DNA of 64,000 bases from positions 1-64,000 of the forward strand of contig NZ_JAMCCX010000007.1 in NCBI RefSeq assembly GCF_024706985.1, written 5' to 3'. Below the pieces are notes generated by a model, which saw only the letters and a list, made by a program, of their open reading frames with translations, made no database searches and was not told the DNA's origin. This document shows positions 44,194-53,731 of the stretch, piece after piece (position 1 is the first letter of the stretch; each line of letters starts with the position of its first letter). The DNA is from Alicyclobacillus sp. SP_1 (lineage in GTDB: Bacteria > Bacillota > Bacilli > Alicyclobacillales > Alicyclobacillaceae). A program made the translations under genes and the position numbers.

Positions 44194-45093
44194 TCAGTGC
44201 TCTCCTTCCCACTCTTGGCGAGTGTTTTTCGCTTCTTTCAGAAGCTCCACAAGTGCGCCTCTGTCTCTGTTTGCAAGGGCCACCTGAAATCGACCCATCT
44301 GACGCGTAATCGCACACAGGGCATCTGATGTATGTGAAGCATTTTCGAGCAAGGTGTCCGCCCAAAATTCAATAGGAGAGGCGGCCAACCGAGTCAAATC
44401 TCGAAAAGCTGGTCCTGTCACGCTGTGAAGTTTGGCCTGTCCCGAACCACGATATGAGTTCTCTGCCTCTTTGACCATCGACCCGTACATATTCATAAGC
44501 GCCAGAGAGGTCACGTGAATGGAGTGGGAGACCACACTCATGGCACGGTCGTGCTCTTCGGCGGATGGCATCGAAAATAACTCTGCCCCGGTCTCTTCAA
44601 GGAGAGGTCTCCAAGCGTGAATGGCTGGCCACGATTCTATATAGAGAAAATGAGTTCCTTCGTATAGCTTCGGATGTGCTGCCAATGGCCCTTCCTGCGC
44701 CAGCCCGGCCATTGGGTGTGCTGGTAAAAATGTCTCGAACAGACCAAGATGCGATGCAGTTTGGCAGACCGACGTCTTGACCGAACAGATGTCCATCATC
44801 CAAGTGGATATCTTCTGCACGCGTTCTAAAATCTCACAGGCAGCAGTGACAGGGGTGGCTAGCACCGCGTAGTCAAACTTCTGCAAGTTCTGCTCCGTTT
44901 CGGATAGCGCCTCGAGGGATGCGTAGACATCGTCGAAGGCACCACAAGAAAGTAGAGCCTGGCGGTGGCCTTGGCAGGGTTCCACTCCGGTCAATCGTAC
45001 ATGGAGAGTCGTACTTTCTTTCCACCGAAGGGCCAGAGAGGTTCCCATCAAGCCGCAGCCCACCACCAGAATGCGGATGATGTTGCCACTCAT
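44194..45093 (-). CDS. tyrA: Prephenate dehydrogenase
   Basis: 299 residues: an N-terminal Rossmann domain (ILVVGCGLMGTSLALRW) and a C-terminal helical domain with FLPAHPMAGLAQEG and AMSVVSHSIHVTSLALM. It oxidises prephenate to hydroxyphenylpyruvate for tyrosine. It lacks the C-terminal ACT domain of many Bacillus TyrA proteins, so Tyr feedback may be different. Overlaps aroF by ATGA. Confidence 0.93.
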   Translation of the reverse strand: MSGNIIRILVVGCGLMGTSLALRWKESTTLHVRLTGVEPCQGHRQALLSCGAFDDVYASLEALSETEQNLQKFDYAVLATPVTAACEILERVQKISTWMMDICSVKTSVCQTASHLGLFETFLPAHPMAGLAQEGPLAAHPKLYEGTHFLYIESWPAIHAWRPLLEETGAELFSMPSAEEHDRAMSVVSHSIHVTSLALMNMYGSMVKEAENSYRGSGQAKLHSVTGPAFRDLTRLAASPIEFWADTLLENASHTSDALCAITRQMGRFQVALANRDRGALVELLKEAKNTRQEWEGEH

Positions 45094-46124
45094 CGGCTGG
45101 CAATCACTTCCGGATGTATGCTCCGCATGGCGTCGGCCAGCAGTTCTACTTCTTTGACCATCGATTCGAATTTCTCCAATGTCAGTGATTGTGCTCCATC
45201 AGACAGAGCTTCTTCCGGTTTTGGATGCACTTCGACAATGACACCGTGAGCACCCGCCGCAATCGCCGCACGACTCATAGCCGTCACGTAGCGCCATTTG
45301 CCGACGCCATGGGACGGATCGACAATAATTGGCAAGTGAGAAAGGTGCCGAATGACTGGAACGGCATTCAAGTCGAGCGTATTTCGTGTGTATGTCTCAA
45401 ATGTGCGAATACCTCGTTCGCAAAGAATGACATTACGGTTGCCCTCTGCCAAGATGTACTCTGCTGACATCAGCCATTCTTCCATCGTGTTGCTGAAACC
45501 ACGCTTCAACAGCACAGGAGTTTCGGTTTTTCCAACAGCGCGCAGCAAAGGATAGTTTTGCATGTTGCGGGCACCAATTTGCAAAATGTCTACATACGAT
45601 ACCATCAGGTTTACGGTGTCTGGCTCCATCACTTCGCTGACAATGGGCAGACCCGTCTCCTCACGCGCCATGGCCATGTACTTTAAACCTTCTTCACCAA
45701 GCCCTTGAAACGAGTACGGGGACGATCTCGGTTTAAACGCACCACCGCGCAACACTTGGCCGCCTGCTTTCTTGACGCGACGAGCGATGTCGATGATGCC
45801 TTCTTTCGACTCGACTGAGCACGGGCCAGCCATGATGACTGGATTGTCAGTTCCAATTTCCAAATCACCTACGCGAACCACAGTATCTAAGGGATGAAAA
45901 TCACGAGAAGCTAATTTGAATGGATTGCTGACCGTCACTACTTTTTCTACACTAGGCATAGACTCCACCGCCAATTCCCGGACGCGATCTTTAGACCCGA
46001 TTACGCCGATAATAGTCTTTTCTACTCCTGCCGAAACGTGAACACCCAGACCTTTGTTTTCCAAAAGTTTTCGAACAACCTCAATCTCTTCCTCCGTTGC
46101 GCCGGACTTCATCACCACGATCAT
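45090..46124 (-). CDS. aroF: DAHP synthase, type I-beta with N-terminal ferredoxin-like domain
   Basis: 344 residues. The first 75 or so form the ferredoxin-like regulatory domain (MIVVMKSGATEEEIEVV) known from Thermotoga DAHP synthase; the barrel has VIMAGPCSVES, RGGAFKPRSSPYSFQGLG, EVMEP, ILQIGARNMQN, LLKRGFSNTMEEWLMSAEY and DPSHGVGKW. First step of aromatic synthesis. The N-terminal domain usually gives inhibition by Tyr. It sits where B. subtilis has hisC. Confidence 0.95.
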   Translation of the reverse strand: MIVVMKSGATEEEIEVVRKLLENKGLGVHVSAGVEKTIIGVIGSKDRVRELAVESMPSVEKVVTVSNPFKLASRDFHPLDTVVRVGDLEIGTDNPVIMAGPCSVESKEGIIDIARRVKKAGGQVLRGGAFKPRSSPYSFQGLGEEGLKYMAMAREETGLPIVSEVMEPDTVNLMVSYVDILQIGARNMQNYPLLRAVGKTETPVLLKRGFSNTMEEWLMSAEYILAEGNRNVILCERGIRTFETYTRNTLDLNAVPVIRHLSHLPIIVDPSHGVGKWRYVTAMSRAAIAAGAHGVIVEVHPKPEEALSDGAQSLTLEKFESMVKEVELLADAMRSIHPEVIASR

Positions 46125-46127
46125 TCG

Positions 46128-46955
46128 TCATCCCTCTTTCTCCTGTAAGTGAATTTTGTCCCCTACAACGGCCTGCGACAGTTCCTTGCAAAAGTCCTCG
46201 ACCCGTGACACCGTGGAGGCGGATGGGCTCTCGGTGCTCTCTTCCACTCGGCGGACCAATGCGCTGCCGACAATGACTCCATCGGCAAAGGTGGAGACGT
46301 AGCGAGCTTGTTCCACACTAGACACTCCGAACCCAACCGCTACTGGCAAGGAGGTGAATTGTCGTACCGTACGCACGGAATCCTGAACTCGTGCGGACAT
46401 TTGAGCCCGTTCTCCAGTGACCCCTAAAGACGAGACACAGTAGACGAAACCACGTGCTTGCTTAGCAATCGCTTCGATGCGTTCTGCTCCAGAGGTCGGC
46501 GTGACTAAAGGAATCAGTGCCACGTTGGCTGCATCCGCGTAGGCTCTGACCGGAGAACTTTCTTCGTAGGGCAAGTCGGGAACAATCACCCCGTCTGCGC
46601 CAGCCGACGCAGCATCTCGGAAAAATTTGTCGTAGCCGTATTGCAGGAGTGGGTTGACGTACGTAAAGAGAATGAGAGCTTTGTTCGTTTCTTTTCGCAG
46701 AGCGGCTGTTAGTTCAAATGCCCGAGGAAGCGTAAAACCGTGACTCAAACTGCGCAGCGCTGCGGCTTGAATGACCGGGCCGTCCGCAAGCGGATCGGAA
46801 TAAGGGATGCCAATTTCTATCACATCGGCGCCAGCACGGAGCAGGGCGCGAAAGAGTTGCAGAGAGTCCTCGAAGGTCGGGTCTCCTGCTGTTAAAAATG
46901 GAATGAGTGCAGACTGTCCGACGCGGCTCTGAAAAGACTGTTCAATTCTCTCCAT
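46128..46955 (-). CDS. trpA: Tryptophan synthase alpha chain
   Basis: 275 residues from ATG 46955 with GGAGGAGG upstream. [16 protein letters not shown], catalytic Glu and Asp in [28 protein letters not shown], and [27 protein letters not shown]. It releases indole from indole-glycerol phosphate. Overlaps trpB by 14 bases. Confidence 0.95.
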   Translation of the reverse strand: MERIEQSFQSRVGQSALIPFLTAGDPTFEDSLQLFRALLRAGADVIEIGIPYSDPLADGPVIQAAALRSLSHGFTLPRAFELTAALRKETNKALILFTYVNPLLQYGYDKFFRDAASAGADGVIVPDLPYEESSPVRAYADAANVALIPLVTPTSGAERIEAIAKQARGFVYCVSSLGVTGERAQMSARVQDSVRTVRQFTSLPVAVGFGVSSVEQARYVSTFADGVIVGSALVRRVEESTESPSASTVSRVEDFCKELSQAVVGDKIHLQEKEG

Positions 46956-48159
46956 GAGGCGCCTCCTCCATGGTAGCAATCTGTTCGACATCTTTGTCGC
47001 CTCGACCGGACAGACAAATGACTACAATCTCGTCTGGCGTCATGTGCGGTGCTTCTTTGACCACTTGAGCTACGGCATGAGCGCTTTCCAAAGCGGGAAT
47101 GATACCCTCCAACTTGGACAGAAGGTAAAAAGCGTCGAGTGCCTCACGGTCCGTCACTGGAACGTAACGGGCGCGGCCCATGTCGTGCAACCAGGCATGT
47201 TCTGGGCCAATCCCTGGATAGTCTAGTCCCGCAGAGATGCTGTGAGCAGGTGTGACCTGACCGAACTCATCCTGGAGCAAGTAGGTTAGCGAGCCATGGA
47301 GAATACCAGGCCGACCGCGATGAATGGAGGCAGCATGTTCTGTCGTGTCTACGCCTCGACCTGCCGCTTCACACGCCACGAGCGCCACTTCCTCATCTTC
47401 CAAGAAGGGGTAGAACATGCCCATCGCATTGCTGCCACCGCCGACGCAGGCATAAATCCGGTCGGGAAGTCGACCTTCTAACTCAAGTATGGCGTCTTTC
47501 GTCTCATCGCCGATGACCCGCTGGAAATCTCGGACAATGCGCGGATACGGGTGTGGCCCCACGACGGACCCGATGATGTAATACGTATCCTCCACGTGTT
47601 CCACCCAATGGCGAATGGCTTCGTTTGTGGCGTCTTTGAGTGTTCGCGTCCCGGACACTGCGGGTACGACTTCGGCTCCCAACATCCGCATACGAAATAC
47701 GTTCAACGCTTGACGGCGCATGTCCTCCTCACCCATGAATACGGTGCAGGAAAGCCCAAATTTCGCAGCCACAGTAGCGGAAGCTACGCCGTGTTGTCCA
47801 GCACCCGTCTCCGCAATAATTCGTTTCTTCCCAGTATGAATAGCGAGCAGTGCCTGTCCAATTGTGTTGTTGATCTTATGCGCACCTGTATGGTTTAAAT
47901 CTTCGCGCTTTAGATAAATTCGTGGACCACCCAGTTCGCGCGTCAATCGGTCCGCATAGTAGAGTCCGGAAGGGCGGCCAGCGAAAGTTTTCAAGTGGTA
48001 GTTGAGTTCCCGCTGAAAGTTTGCGTCACTCATCAGGCGGTCATAGTCGCGTTCTAGTTGATGGAGCGCGGACATCAGGGTTTCTGGAACATAGCGTCCG
48101 CCGTACGCTCCGAATCGTCCATGCTGATCTGGGAAAATCCTATCACTTTGGACCGACAT
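46942..48159 (-). CDS. trpB: Tryptophan synthase beta chain
   Basis: 405 residues from ATG 48159. [29 protein letters not shown] with the PLP Lys, [23 protein letters not shown] and the C-terminal [10 protein letters not shown]. TrpB1 type. It condenses indole with serine. Overlaps trpF by 17 bases and trpA by 14. Confidence 0.96.
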   Translation of the reverse strand: MSVQSDRIFPDQHGRFGAYGGRYVPETLMSALHQLERDYDRLMSDANFQRELNYHLKTFAGRPSGLYYADRLTRELGGPRIYLKREDLNHTGAHKINNTIGQALLAIHTGKKRIIAETGAGQHGVASATVAAKFGLSCTVFMGEEDMRRQALNVFRMRMLGAEVVPAVSGTRTLKDATNEAIRHWVEHVEDTYYIIGSVVGPHPYPRIVRDFQRVIGDETKDAILELEGRLPDRIYACVGGGSNAMGMFYPFLEDEEVALVACEAAGRGVDTTEHAASIHRGRPGILHGSLTYLLQDEFGQVTPAHSISAGLDYPGIGPEHAWLHDMGRARYVPVTDREALDAFYLLSKLEGIIPALESAHAVAQVVKEAPHMTPDEIVVICLSGRGDKDVEQIATMEEAPHGEN

Positions 48160-48835
48160 CACTTGTCACCGCCTTTATCAGTTGGTCAATTCGCTCATTG
48201 GACTTTCGTCCATTTTTCTCAACACCGGACGAAACGTCAATTCCGATGGGCCGAAAGATGTTCAGTAACTGGTGCGCGTTTTCTGGTCGAATCCCGCCCG
48301 CAACCCAGATATTTGGGCTCGCCGGAGTGGTTTTTATCTGCGGTAGGATGTTCCAATCAAAGACTTCACCGTTCCCGCCCGTCAGAGATGGCTGCAGTTC
48401 GAATTGCCGTGGTGAGGAAGGCATCGCGTCCAGTAAAACAGCCTCCACATGGCCAGAATAGGCAGCAATTTGAGCATTGACATCCTCAACCGACGTAAAG
48501 TTCTTGACAGAAACAGACTTCCACAGTCGCAATCCTTGTTGACGGAGATATGAACAATCCGCTATCGATTCCTTCCCGTGAAGCTGCACGATATCAAAGT
48601 GTGCCATTTCGCGCTCTGCTAAAATAGTCTCCGGCGATTCATCGACATAGACTGCCACGGTTTGTACGGTATCGCGGACATCATCGACCATCGACCTCAT
48701 CGCTTCACGCGAAACGCATCGACGACTGGCAGGGACACGAATGAATCCGATATGGGTTACCGCAGGATGTTCCGTAAAAGACAGGTCGTCCCCCGGTTGT
48801 AAGCCGCAAATCTTCAGTTGAATCGTTGATTTCAT
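48143..48835 (-). CDS. trpF: Phosphoribosylanthranilate isomerase
   Basis: 230 residues. [48 protein letters not shown] and the late [16 protein letters not shown]. Third step of the trp pathway. ATGA overlap with trpC. Confidence 0.93.
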   Translation of the reverse strand: MKSTIQLKICGLQPGDDLSFTEHPAVTHIGFIRVPASRRCVSREAMRSMVDDVRDTVQTVAVYVDESPETILAEREMAHFDIVQLHGKESIADCSYLRQQGLRLWKSVSVKNFTSVEDVNAQIAAYSGHVEAVLLDAMPSSPRQFELQPSLTGGNGEVFDWNILPQIKTTPASPNIWVAGGIRPENAHQLLNIFRPIGIDVSSGVEKNGRKSNERIDQLIKAVTSDVGPK

Positions 48836-49632
48836 GACCTATCGGCCATCCGTAGACGAGGCACACGTAACGTCTCGAGCATTCCCGCTAGTCCTTCTTC
48901 GCCTTGTAACATCAGTGTTTCCCCTACCAGCAATCCTTGCGCTCCGGCATTCGCCATGCGCCGGGCGTCTTCGCGGCTGCGAATTCCACTCTCGGAAATA
49001 ACCGGGATTCCTGTGGGAATCAGCGGCATTAACCGCTCAGTTGTCTCTAGAGAGACCTCAAATGTGTGCAGATTGCGGTGATTGATGCCAAGAACGTCCG
49101 GATTCACAGTCAAGGCAGAGTCTAATTCCTCCTCTTCATGGACTTCAACCAATACATCCAGACCGAGATGCTTCGCATACTCGCTCAATTCCACGAGGCG
49201 ATTGCTTGGCAGGGCTGCCACAATTAACAGAATTGCATCGGCTCCGGCTTCGTACGCCTCGTCAATTTGCACTTCGTCGACAATAAAATCCTTTCGCAAA
49301 ATAGGTAGAGAGACGGCACCGCGAACCGATACCAAATCGTCTATGGAGCCTTGAAAATAGGTTCTATCCGTCAGTACTGACACGGCTGCAGCGCCAGCCT
49401 CAGCGTACTGTGCAGCACGTTCTCTGGGAACGACCTTTAACGCAATGGCACCTTTTGACGGACTCGCTTTCTTCACTTCCGCAATAATTTGCAGATGGTC
49501 ACCTCGAGTTACTGCCTGAGAAAACCGATGTTCCGGCCGTGGAAACGCCCTTGTTTGTGTGACTCGGTGCGATTTTAAGGAGGCGACTTCGGCCTCTTTT
49601 GTCTGCAAAATGCGTTCCAAAAACGTATTCAA
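48832..49632 (-). CDS. trpC: Indole-3-glycerol phosphate synthase
   Basis: 266 residues from TTG 49632, which overlaps the trpD stop as TTGA and has GAGGCGGTGA upstream; the longer frame to 49734 runs inside trpD. IIAEVKKASPSKGAI, VLTDRTYFQGS, LRKDFIVDEVQIDEAYEAGADAILLI, LGINHRNLHTFEVSL and SESGIRSREDA. Fourth step of the pathway. Confidence 0.94.
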   Translation of the reverse strand: MNTFLERILQTKEAEVASLKSHRVTQTRAFPRPEHRFSQAVTRGDHLQIIAEVKKASPSKGAIALKVVPRERAAQYAEAGAAAVSVLTDRTYFQGSIDDLVSVRGAVSLPILRKDFIVDEVQIDEAYEAGADAILLIVAALPSNRLVELSEYAKHLGLDVLVEVHEEEELDSALTVNPDVLGINHRNLHTFEVSLETTERLMPLIPTGIPVISESGIRSREDARRMANAGAQGLLVGETLMLQGEEGLAGMLETLRVPRLRMADRS

Positions 49633-50672
49633 TGACTCACCGCCTCGGAGAAGTCTGTCTGACGGGACGCTCGAACCAATTGCTTGAGTGTCGTTTGTGC
49701 CCGACCGCAATCGATGGTATCGGCAGCTAAACATACTCCCTCGCGAATGGACGATGCGCGACCTCCTACGTAGAGGGCGGCACCTGCATTGAACAGTACA
49801 GCGTCACGAGTAGGTCCGCGCTGCTCTCCGGACAGAATGGCCTCGACGATGGACGCATTTTCCACTGCTGTTCCGCCCGCCAACGTACTGACCGGAGCCG
49901 CGTTCAATCCGACATCGGATGGAGAGATTTCGTAAAGCTGTACAGTTCCATGTTTTAATTCTGCCACATAAGTTGGGCCCGACAAAGAAAATTCGTCCAA
50001 ACCGTCTTGACCGTGCACGACTAGTGCATGCTCGCTCTGCAACTGCCGAAGGGCTTCCGCGACAATCGGTACGAGCCGCTCGGCATATACGCCAAGCACC
50101 TGTCTCTTAACTCCTGCGGGATTTGTCAAGGGACCAAGGACATTAAAAATGGTTCGAAATCCCAGTTGTTTTCTAGGACCCGCCGCATATTTCATGGCTG
50201 GATGGTAATTGCGGGCAAAGAGGAAACAAATTCCGCAAGACTCTAAGCAGGCTCTCGCGGACGCTGGTTGAGAATCCACTTGTACGCCAAGCGCCTCAAG
50301 GACGTCTGCACTGCCACTTTTGCTCGTCGCTGCACGATTACCGTGTTTGGCAATCGGTACACCGGCCGCAGCAGCCACGATAGCCGCAGCCGTCGATATA
50401 TTAAAGGTGTTCAAACCATCTCCACCAGTTCCACATGTGTCGACTGCGCCTAGGTCTGCTTGTACAGTAATACCGTGCGAGCGCATGGCACTTGCGAAGC
50501 CGGCGATTTCGTCCGGTGTCTCGCCGCGCACCGCAATCGCAGCCAATACCCCGGCTGTCTGAACTTCCGACACGCCACCACTCATCAGTTCTAAGGTAAA
50601 GGCTTCAGCGAGTTCGAACGTCAACGTTTTTCCGGACCCTACGGTTTGTAACACTGTTTCAATCGTGCTCAT
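49629..50672 (-). CDS. trpD: Anthranilate phosphoribosyltransferase
   Basis: 347 residues. DTCGTGGDGLNTFNISTAAAIVAAAAGVPIAKHGNRAATSKSGSADVLEALG region and FARNYHPAMKYAAGPRKQLGFRTIFNVLGPLTNPA (both interrupted in quoting the full motif) are the family hallmarks. It attaches PRPP to anthranilate. First structural gene after the attenuator; trpE, which normally precedes it, is absent. Confidence 0.95.
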   Translation of the reverse strand: MSTIETVLQTVGSGKTLTFELAEAFTLELMSGGVSEVQTAGVLAAIAVRGETPDEIAGFASAMRSHGITVQADLGAVDTCGTGGDGLNTFNISTAAAIVAAAAGVPIAKHGNRAATSKSGSADVLEALGVQVDSQPASARACLESCGICFLFARNYHPAMKYAAGPRKQLGFRTIFNVLGPLTNPAGVKRQVLGVYAERLVPIVAEALRQLQSEHALVVHGQDGLDEFSLSGPTYVAELKHGTVQLYEISPSDVGLNAAPVSTLAGGTAVENASIVEAILSGEQRGPTRDAVLFNAGAALYVGGRASSIREGVCLAADTIDCGRAQTTLKQLVRASRQTDFSEAVSH

Positions 50673-50763
50673 AAACTCCGCTCCACTCCTCTCATCTTTT
50701 CTCCGGCCACAACCCGTCGGAGGACTTTGCTGTTAAGGCATGTCAGAAGTCGAACTGAGATAC

Positions 50764-50803
50764 AAAAAAATCCACTAGTTAGGAAGGCAACCTAACGCGT
50801 GGA
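50764..50803 (-). terminator. Leader terminator (attenuator) upstream of trpD
   Basis: On the minus strand TCCAC...GTTAGG, 7-base loop, CCTAAC...GTGGA, then seven T. Two stem blocks (5 and 6 bp) are separated by an internal loop. It ends about 90 bases before trpD. Confidence 0.85.
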
Positions 50804-50814
50804 CGTATCCCAAT

Positions 50815-50866
50815 CGGAAGCTTTGCAACTTCCGCTCTGATGTCAAATGGTTCACCAATACATCAG
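50815..50866 (-). promoter_or_regulatory. Two leader hairpins of the trp operon
   Basis: CTGATGT/ACATCAG (plus-strand 50837-50843 and 50860-50866) and CGGAAG/CTTCCG (50815-50820 and 50829-50834). They lie between the TRAP-like site and the terminator and may shape the antiterminator switch. Confidence 0.6.
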
Positions 50867-50868
50867 GT

Positions 50869-50907
50869 CTCGTCTCCGCTCGCCTCAACTAACTCTCTGC
50901 TCTACTA
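50869..50907 (-). promoter_or_regulatory. TRAP (MtrB) binding site, eight (G/U)AG repeats
   Basis: On the minus strand the triplets are UAG, GAG, GAG, UAG, GAG, GAG, GAG, GAG. They are spaced 2, 2, 3, 2, 2, 2 and 2 bases apart across 39 bases. Regular (G/U)AG triplets with 2-3-base spacers are the known RNA site of the 11-mer TRAP ring. The AGUUAG around the fourth repeat is complementary to CUAACU in the terminator arm. Confidence 0.85.
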
Positions 50908-50976
50908 CACCGGACATCGTGCTACGGACGTCCCGGGCGGTACACGCGAAATTTAGACACTCACTGTTTCTAACGG

Positions 50977-51005
50977 ATCATACGCAAATCCACGGTATTC
51001 GTCAA
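50977..51005 (-). promoter_or_regulatory. Sigma-A promoter of the trp supraoperon
   Basis: On the minus strand TTGACG (51005-51000), 17-base spacer, TATGAT (50982-50977). It lies between aroH and the TRAP-like site, giving a leader of about 300 bases. Confidence 0.8.
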
Positions 51006-51060
51006 CCGTTTCCTGAGATTTTACGCTGGCCTCCGGATGTTTGTGAGCTCTATCCTCAGC

Positions 51061-51435
51061 TCAACCGCTGGATTTCACTAAATCTGGACGTAGATGGACG
51101 GCGTCTCGAAGATAGATGTGGTGGAGCTCAGATTGCTCTTTGTCGGTGTTAATGTGGAGCAACAGGCGAATGCACTTCGGCTGGCTTCCGTCAATGTTAA
51201 GTTCCGTCGCGCACATGAGCGGTACCCACTGCCAACCTGGGCGAGAGCGAACAGCTTTGGCTGGAAATGCCGCCGTTAAATCCGGCGTCATCGTAAACAA
51301 AATGCTGGCAACGTCGTCCACATCCAGTTCATTTTCGCGAATAATCGTGTCCATCAGCTCTCTGGTTGCAAAGGAAATGGCTGATTCCGTATTTTCTTCC
51401 ACCGATGTCGCCCCTCGAAGACCACGAACTTTCAT
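51061..51435 (-). CDS. aroH: Chorismate mutase, AroH type
   Basis: 124 residues from ATG 51435 with GGGAG upstream; the frame extends back into aroB. KVRGLRGATSVEENTESAI, ENELDVDDVASILFTMTPDLTAAFPA, CATELNIDGSQPKCIRLLLHIN and HIYLRDAVHLRPDL, the trimeric AroH fold as in B. subtilis. It makes prephenate from chorismate, feeding tyrA. Third gene after aroC and aroB. Confidence 0.95.
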   Translation of the reverse strand: MKVRGLRGATSVEENTESAISFATRELMDTIIRENELDVDDVASILFTMTPDLTAAFPAKAVRSRPGWQWVPLMCATELNIDGSQPKCIRLLLHINTDKEQSELHHIYLRDAVHLRPDLVKSSG

Positions 51436-51472
51436 TCTCTCTGCTCCCTCTCTCTGATATGAACGAGGCCAC

Positions 51473-52558
51473 TCAAGCATCGTTCATGTCCGTCCACGCG
51501 CGTTTGACGAGCGCCTCAGGGACGTCATGAAATATTTCCGCTCTGCCGATGCCCGTGGGTAACGCGAATGTCCAACCGCTGGTCGTGTTCTTCTTGTCCA
51601 TCTCCAGTTTGCTCCGCAAATCTTCATACGTTACGGACTTTGCCCGAATTGGCAACCCATGTCGTGTCAAGACATCCTGAATGGCATCTCTGTCTGCCGG
51701 ACTGAGCACGCCCATCAGCACCGCGAGATGAGCTTCAACGGCGAGCCCAATCGCAACCGCCTCTCCGTGAGACCATCGATAATGACTCCAAGATTCAACC
51801 GCATGACCAAGATTGTGGCCAATGTTGAGCAGCATCCTCGGTCCCTGTTCGTGTTCGTCCTCTGAGACCACCTTCACCTTGACGCGCATCGCCCGTGTCA
51901 GCAAATCCTCCGTCCGCTCTGGTCCAGGGTATTCTGAATACGGCACATAACCCAATTCTTGGAACAGAGATTCGTCTCCAAGAATCGCATGCTTGATGAC
52001 TTCCGCCATTCCGGATTTCCATTCCCGGACTGGTAACGTTGCGAGTGTCTCGGGGTCCATAAGGATGGCCCAGGGAGCGTAAAAAGAGCCGACTAAATTT
52101 TTCCCCACCGCTAAATTGACGCCAACTTTTCCACCAATTGCACTATCATGCGCCAACAGAGTGGTCGGAACTTGAACGTATCGAATTCCTCGCAGGTACG
52201 TGGAGGCGACAAAGCCAGCCAAGTCCCCCACGACTCCTCCGCCCACAGCCAATATCACCGTATTTCTGCGAACTCTGCGAGTGGCCAATTGACTGTAGAG
52301 AAATTCCGCCATGGCTAGCGACTTGGAGGCTTCTCCAGAGGGTACCGAGATGGTGTCCACGAATAAAGACGCAGCCTCGAGCGACTTAACCATTCGCTGA
52401 ACGTGGCCCGCTCTGTCGACATGGTCGTCGGTAATCACGAGAAACATCGGCGAGGACAGACCCTCCGACTGTAAAATGTCTGCGGTTCTCTGCAACAGCC
52501 CCTGTTCCACCAACACAGGATACGTTCTGAGTTGGGACTCCACCCATAAGCGAGTCAT
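51473..52558 (-). CDS. aroB: 3-dehydroquinate synthase
   Basis: 361 residues. VPSGEASKSL, AVGGGVVGDLAGFVASTYLRGI, PTTLLAHDSAIGGKVGVNL, GMAEVIKHAILGD, and LNIGHNLGHAVE then WSHGEAVAIGL with the metal His residues. Second step of the shikimate pathway. Overlaps aroC by 4 bases. Confidence 0.95.
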   Translation of the reverse strand: MTRLWVESQLRTYPVLVEQGLLQRTADILQSEGLSSPMFLVITDDHVDRAGHVQRMVKSLEAASLFVDTISVPSGEASKSLAMAEFLYSQLATRRVRRNTVILAVGGGVVGDLAGFVASTYLRGIRYVQVPTTLLAHDSAIGGKVGVNLAVGKNLVGSFYAPWAILMDPETLATLPVREWKSGMAEVIKHAILGDESLFQELGYVPYSEYPGPERTEDLLTRAMRVKVKVVSEDEHEQGPRMLLNIGHNLGHAVESWSHYRWSHGEAVAIGLAVEAHLAVLMGVLSPADRDAIQDVLTRHGLPIRAKSVTYEDLRSKLEMDKKNTTSGWTFALPTGIGRAEIFHDVPEALVKRAWTDMNDA

Positions 52559-53712
52559 CGCTTTGCCACCTGGTTCATATAAGACTGATAGTTTGTTCTA
52601 ATTTCCGCCATGGAATCGCCGCCAAATTTCTCTAAAAATGCCTCGGCAATGACCCATGCCACCACATTTTCACCGACGACCGAAGCGGCAGGCACGGCAC
52701 AGTGATCTGATCTCTCGATGCTGGCTAACTGAACTTCCTTCGTGACCATGTCCACACTCGGCAGCGGATTGTACAAAGTTGAGATGGGCTTCATCGCGAC
52801 TCGCACTAGAATGTCTTCGCCATTGCTCATGCCGCCCTCAATTCCGCCAGCTCCATTCGTCGGTCGCGAATATTTCCCGTGCTCATATAGAATGGCATCG
52901 TGAACCTCCGACCCAAATTTCCGGGCCGCTTCAAATCCATCGCCTATTTCCACGCCTTTCATAGCTTGAACACTCATCAACGCACCCGCCAAACGACCAT
53001 CCAGCTTGCGATCCGGTTGTACATGGGACCCGAGCCCCACAGGACATCCGCGCACCACAACGGTGTACACACCGCCGACGGTGTCTCCGCGCTCTTTGGC
53101 TTCGTCTACTTTTGCAATCATTTGCGCCTCTGCTACAGCATCGGCCGTACGCATCACAGAGGTTGCTGTAGCTTCGGTCAGTTTGCTCCAATCGCTCGTG
53201 TCCACGGTCGCCTGTACTCCACCGATTTCCGTCACAAACGCAGTCACGTCAATAGAAAAGGCGGCGAGCAGTTGGCGGGCGAGGGCTCCGATAGCAACCA
53301 TCGTAGCTGTATTTCGCGCGCTCGCACGTTCGAGCACGTTGCGCAGATCGACGTGTTCGTATTTTAGTCCGCCCGCTAAATCTGCGTGTCCAGGGCGAGG
53401 GCGATTCACCTCGCGGAGATTTTCCGGAGCAGCATCCCACACTGCCATCTTCTCGGTCCAATTTTTAAAGTCACGATTGGCGACATGCATCGTAATGGGA
53501 GAACCTAGCGTGTACCCAAACCGGACGCCGCTGGTAATTTCTACGGTGTCCGTTTCAATTTGCATGCGCCGCCCCCGACCATAACCGAGTTGCCGACGCC
53601 GCAACTGTTCATCGATAGCCGGCTTGCTGAGTTGCAGTCCGCTCGGCATTCCATCGACTATGACGGTCAATTCTGGACCATGACTTTCTCCAGCAGACAA
53701 ATAACGCAGCAT
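52555..53712 (-). CDS. aroC: Chorismate synthase
   Basis: 385 residues from ATG 53712 with GGAGGGG upstream. AGESHGPELTVIVDGMPSGL, QLGYGRGRRMQIE, GSPITM, RPRPGHADLAG, RASARNTATMVAIGALAR and GGMSNGEDI. It makes chorismate from EPSP. It starts 19 bases after the last M42 gene, so it is probably in that transcript. Confidence 0.95.
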   Translation of the reverse strand: MLRYLSAGESHGPELTVIVDGMPSGLQLSKPAIDEQLRRRQLGYGRGRRMQIETDTVEITSGVRFGYTLGSPITMHVANRDFKNWTEKMAVWDAAPENLREVNRPRPGHADLAGGLKYEHVDLRNVLERASARNTATMVAIGALARQLLAAFSIDVTAFVTEIGGVQATVDTSDWSKLTEATATSVMRTADAVAEAQMIAKVDEAKERGDTVGGVYTVVVRGCPVGLGSHVQPDRKLDGRLAGALMSVQAMKGVEIGDGFEAARKFGSEVHDAILYEHGKYSRPTNGAGGIEGGMSNGEDILVRVAMKPISTLYNPLPSVDMVTKEVQLASIERSDHCAVPAASVVGENVVAWVIAEAFLEKFGGDSMAEIRTNYQSYMNQVAKR

Positions 53713-53731
53713 CGGCAACCCCTCCGTTGTC

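Noticed and set aside
50673-51060. T-box riboswitch for tryptophan
   Set aside because: No conserved T-box bulge sequence on the minus strand; the (G/U)AG repeats explain the leader better.
50847-51152. Plus-strand frame across the trp leader
   Set aside because: Shadow over the promoter and TRAP-like region; no ribosome binding site and no likeness to trpE.
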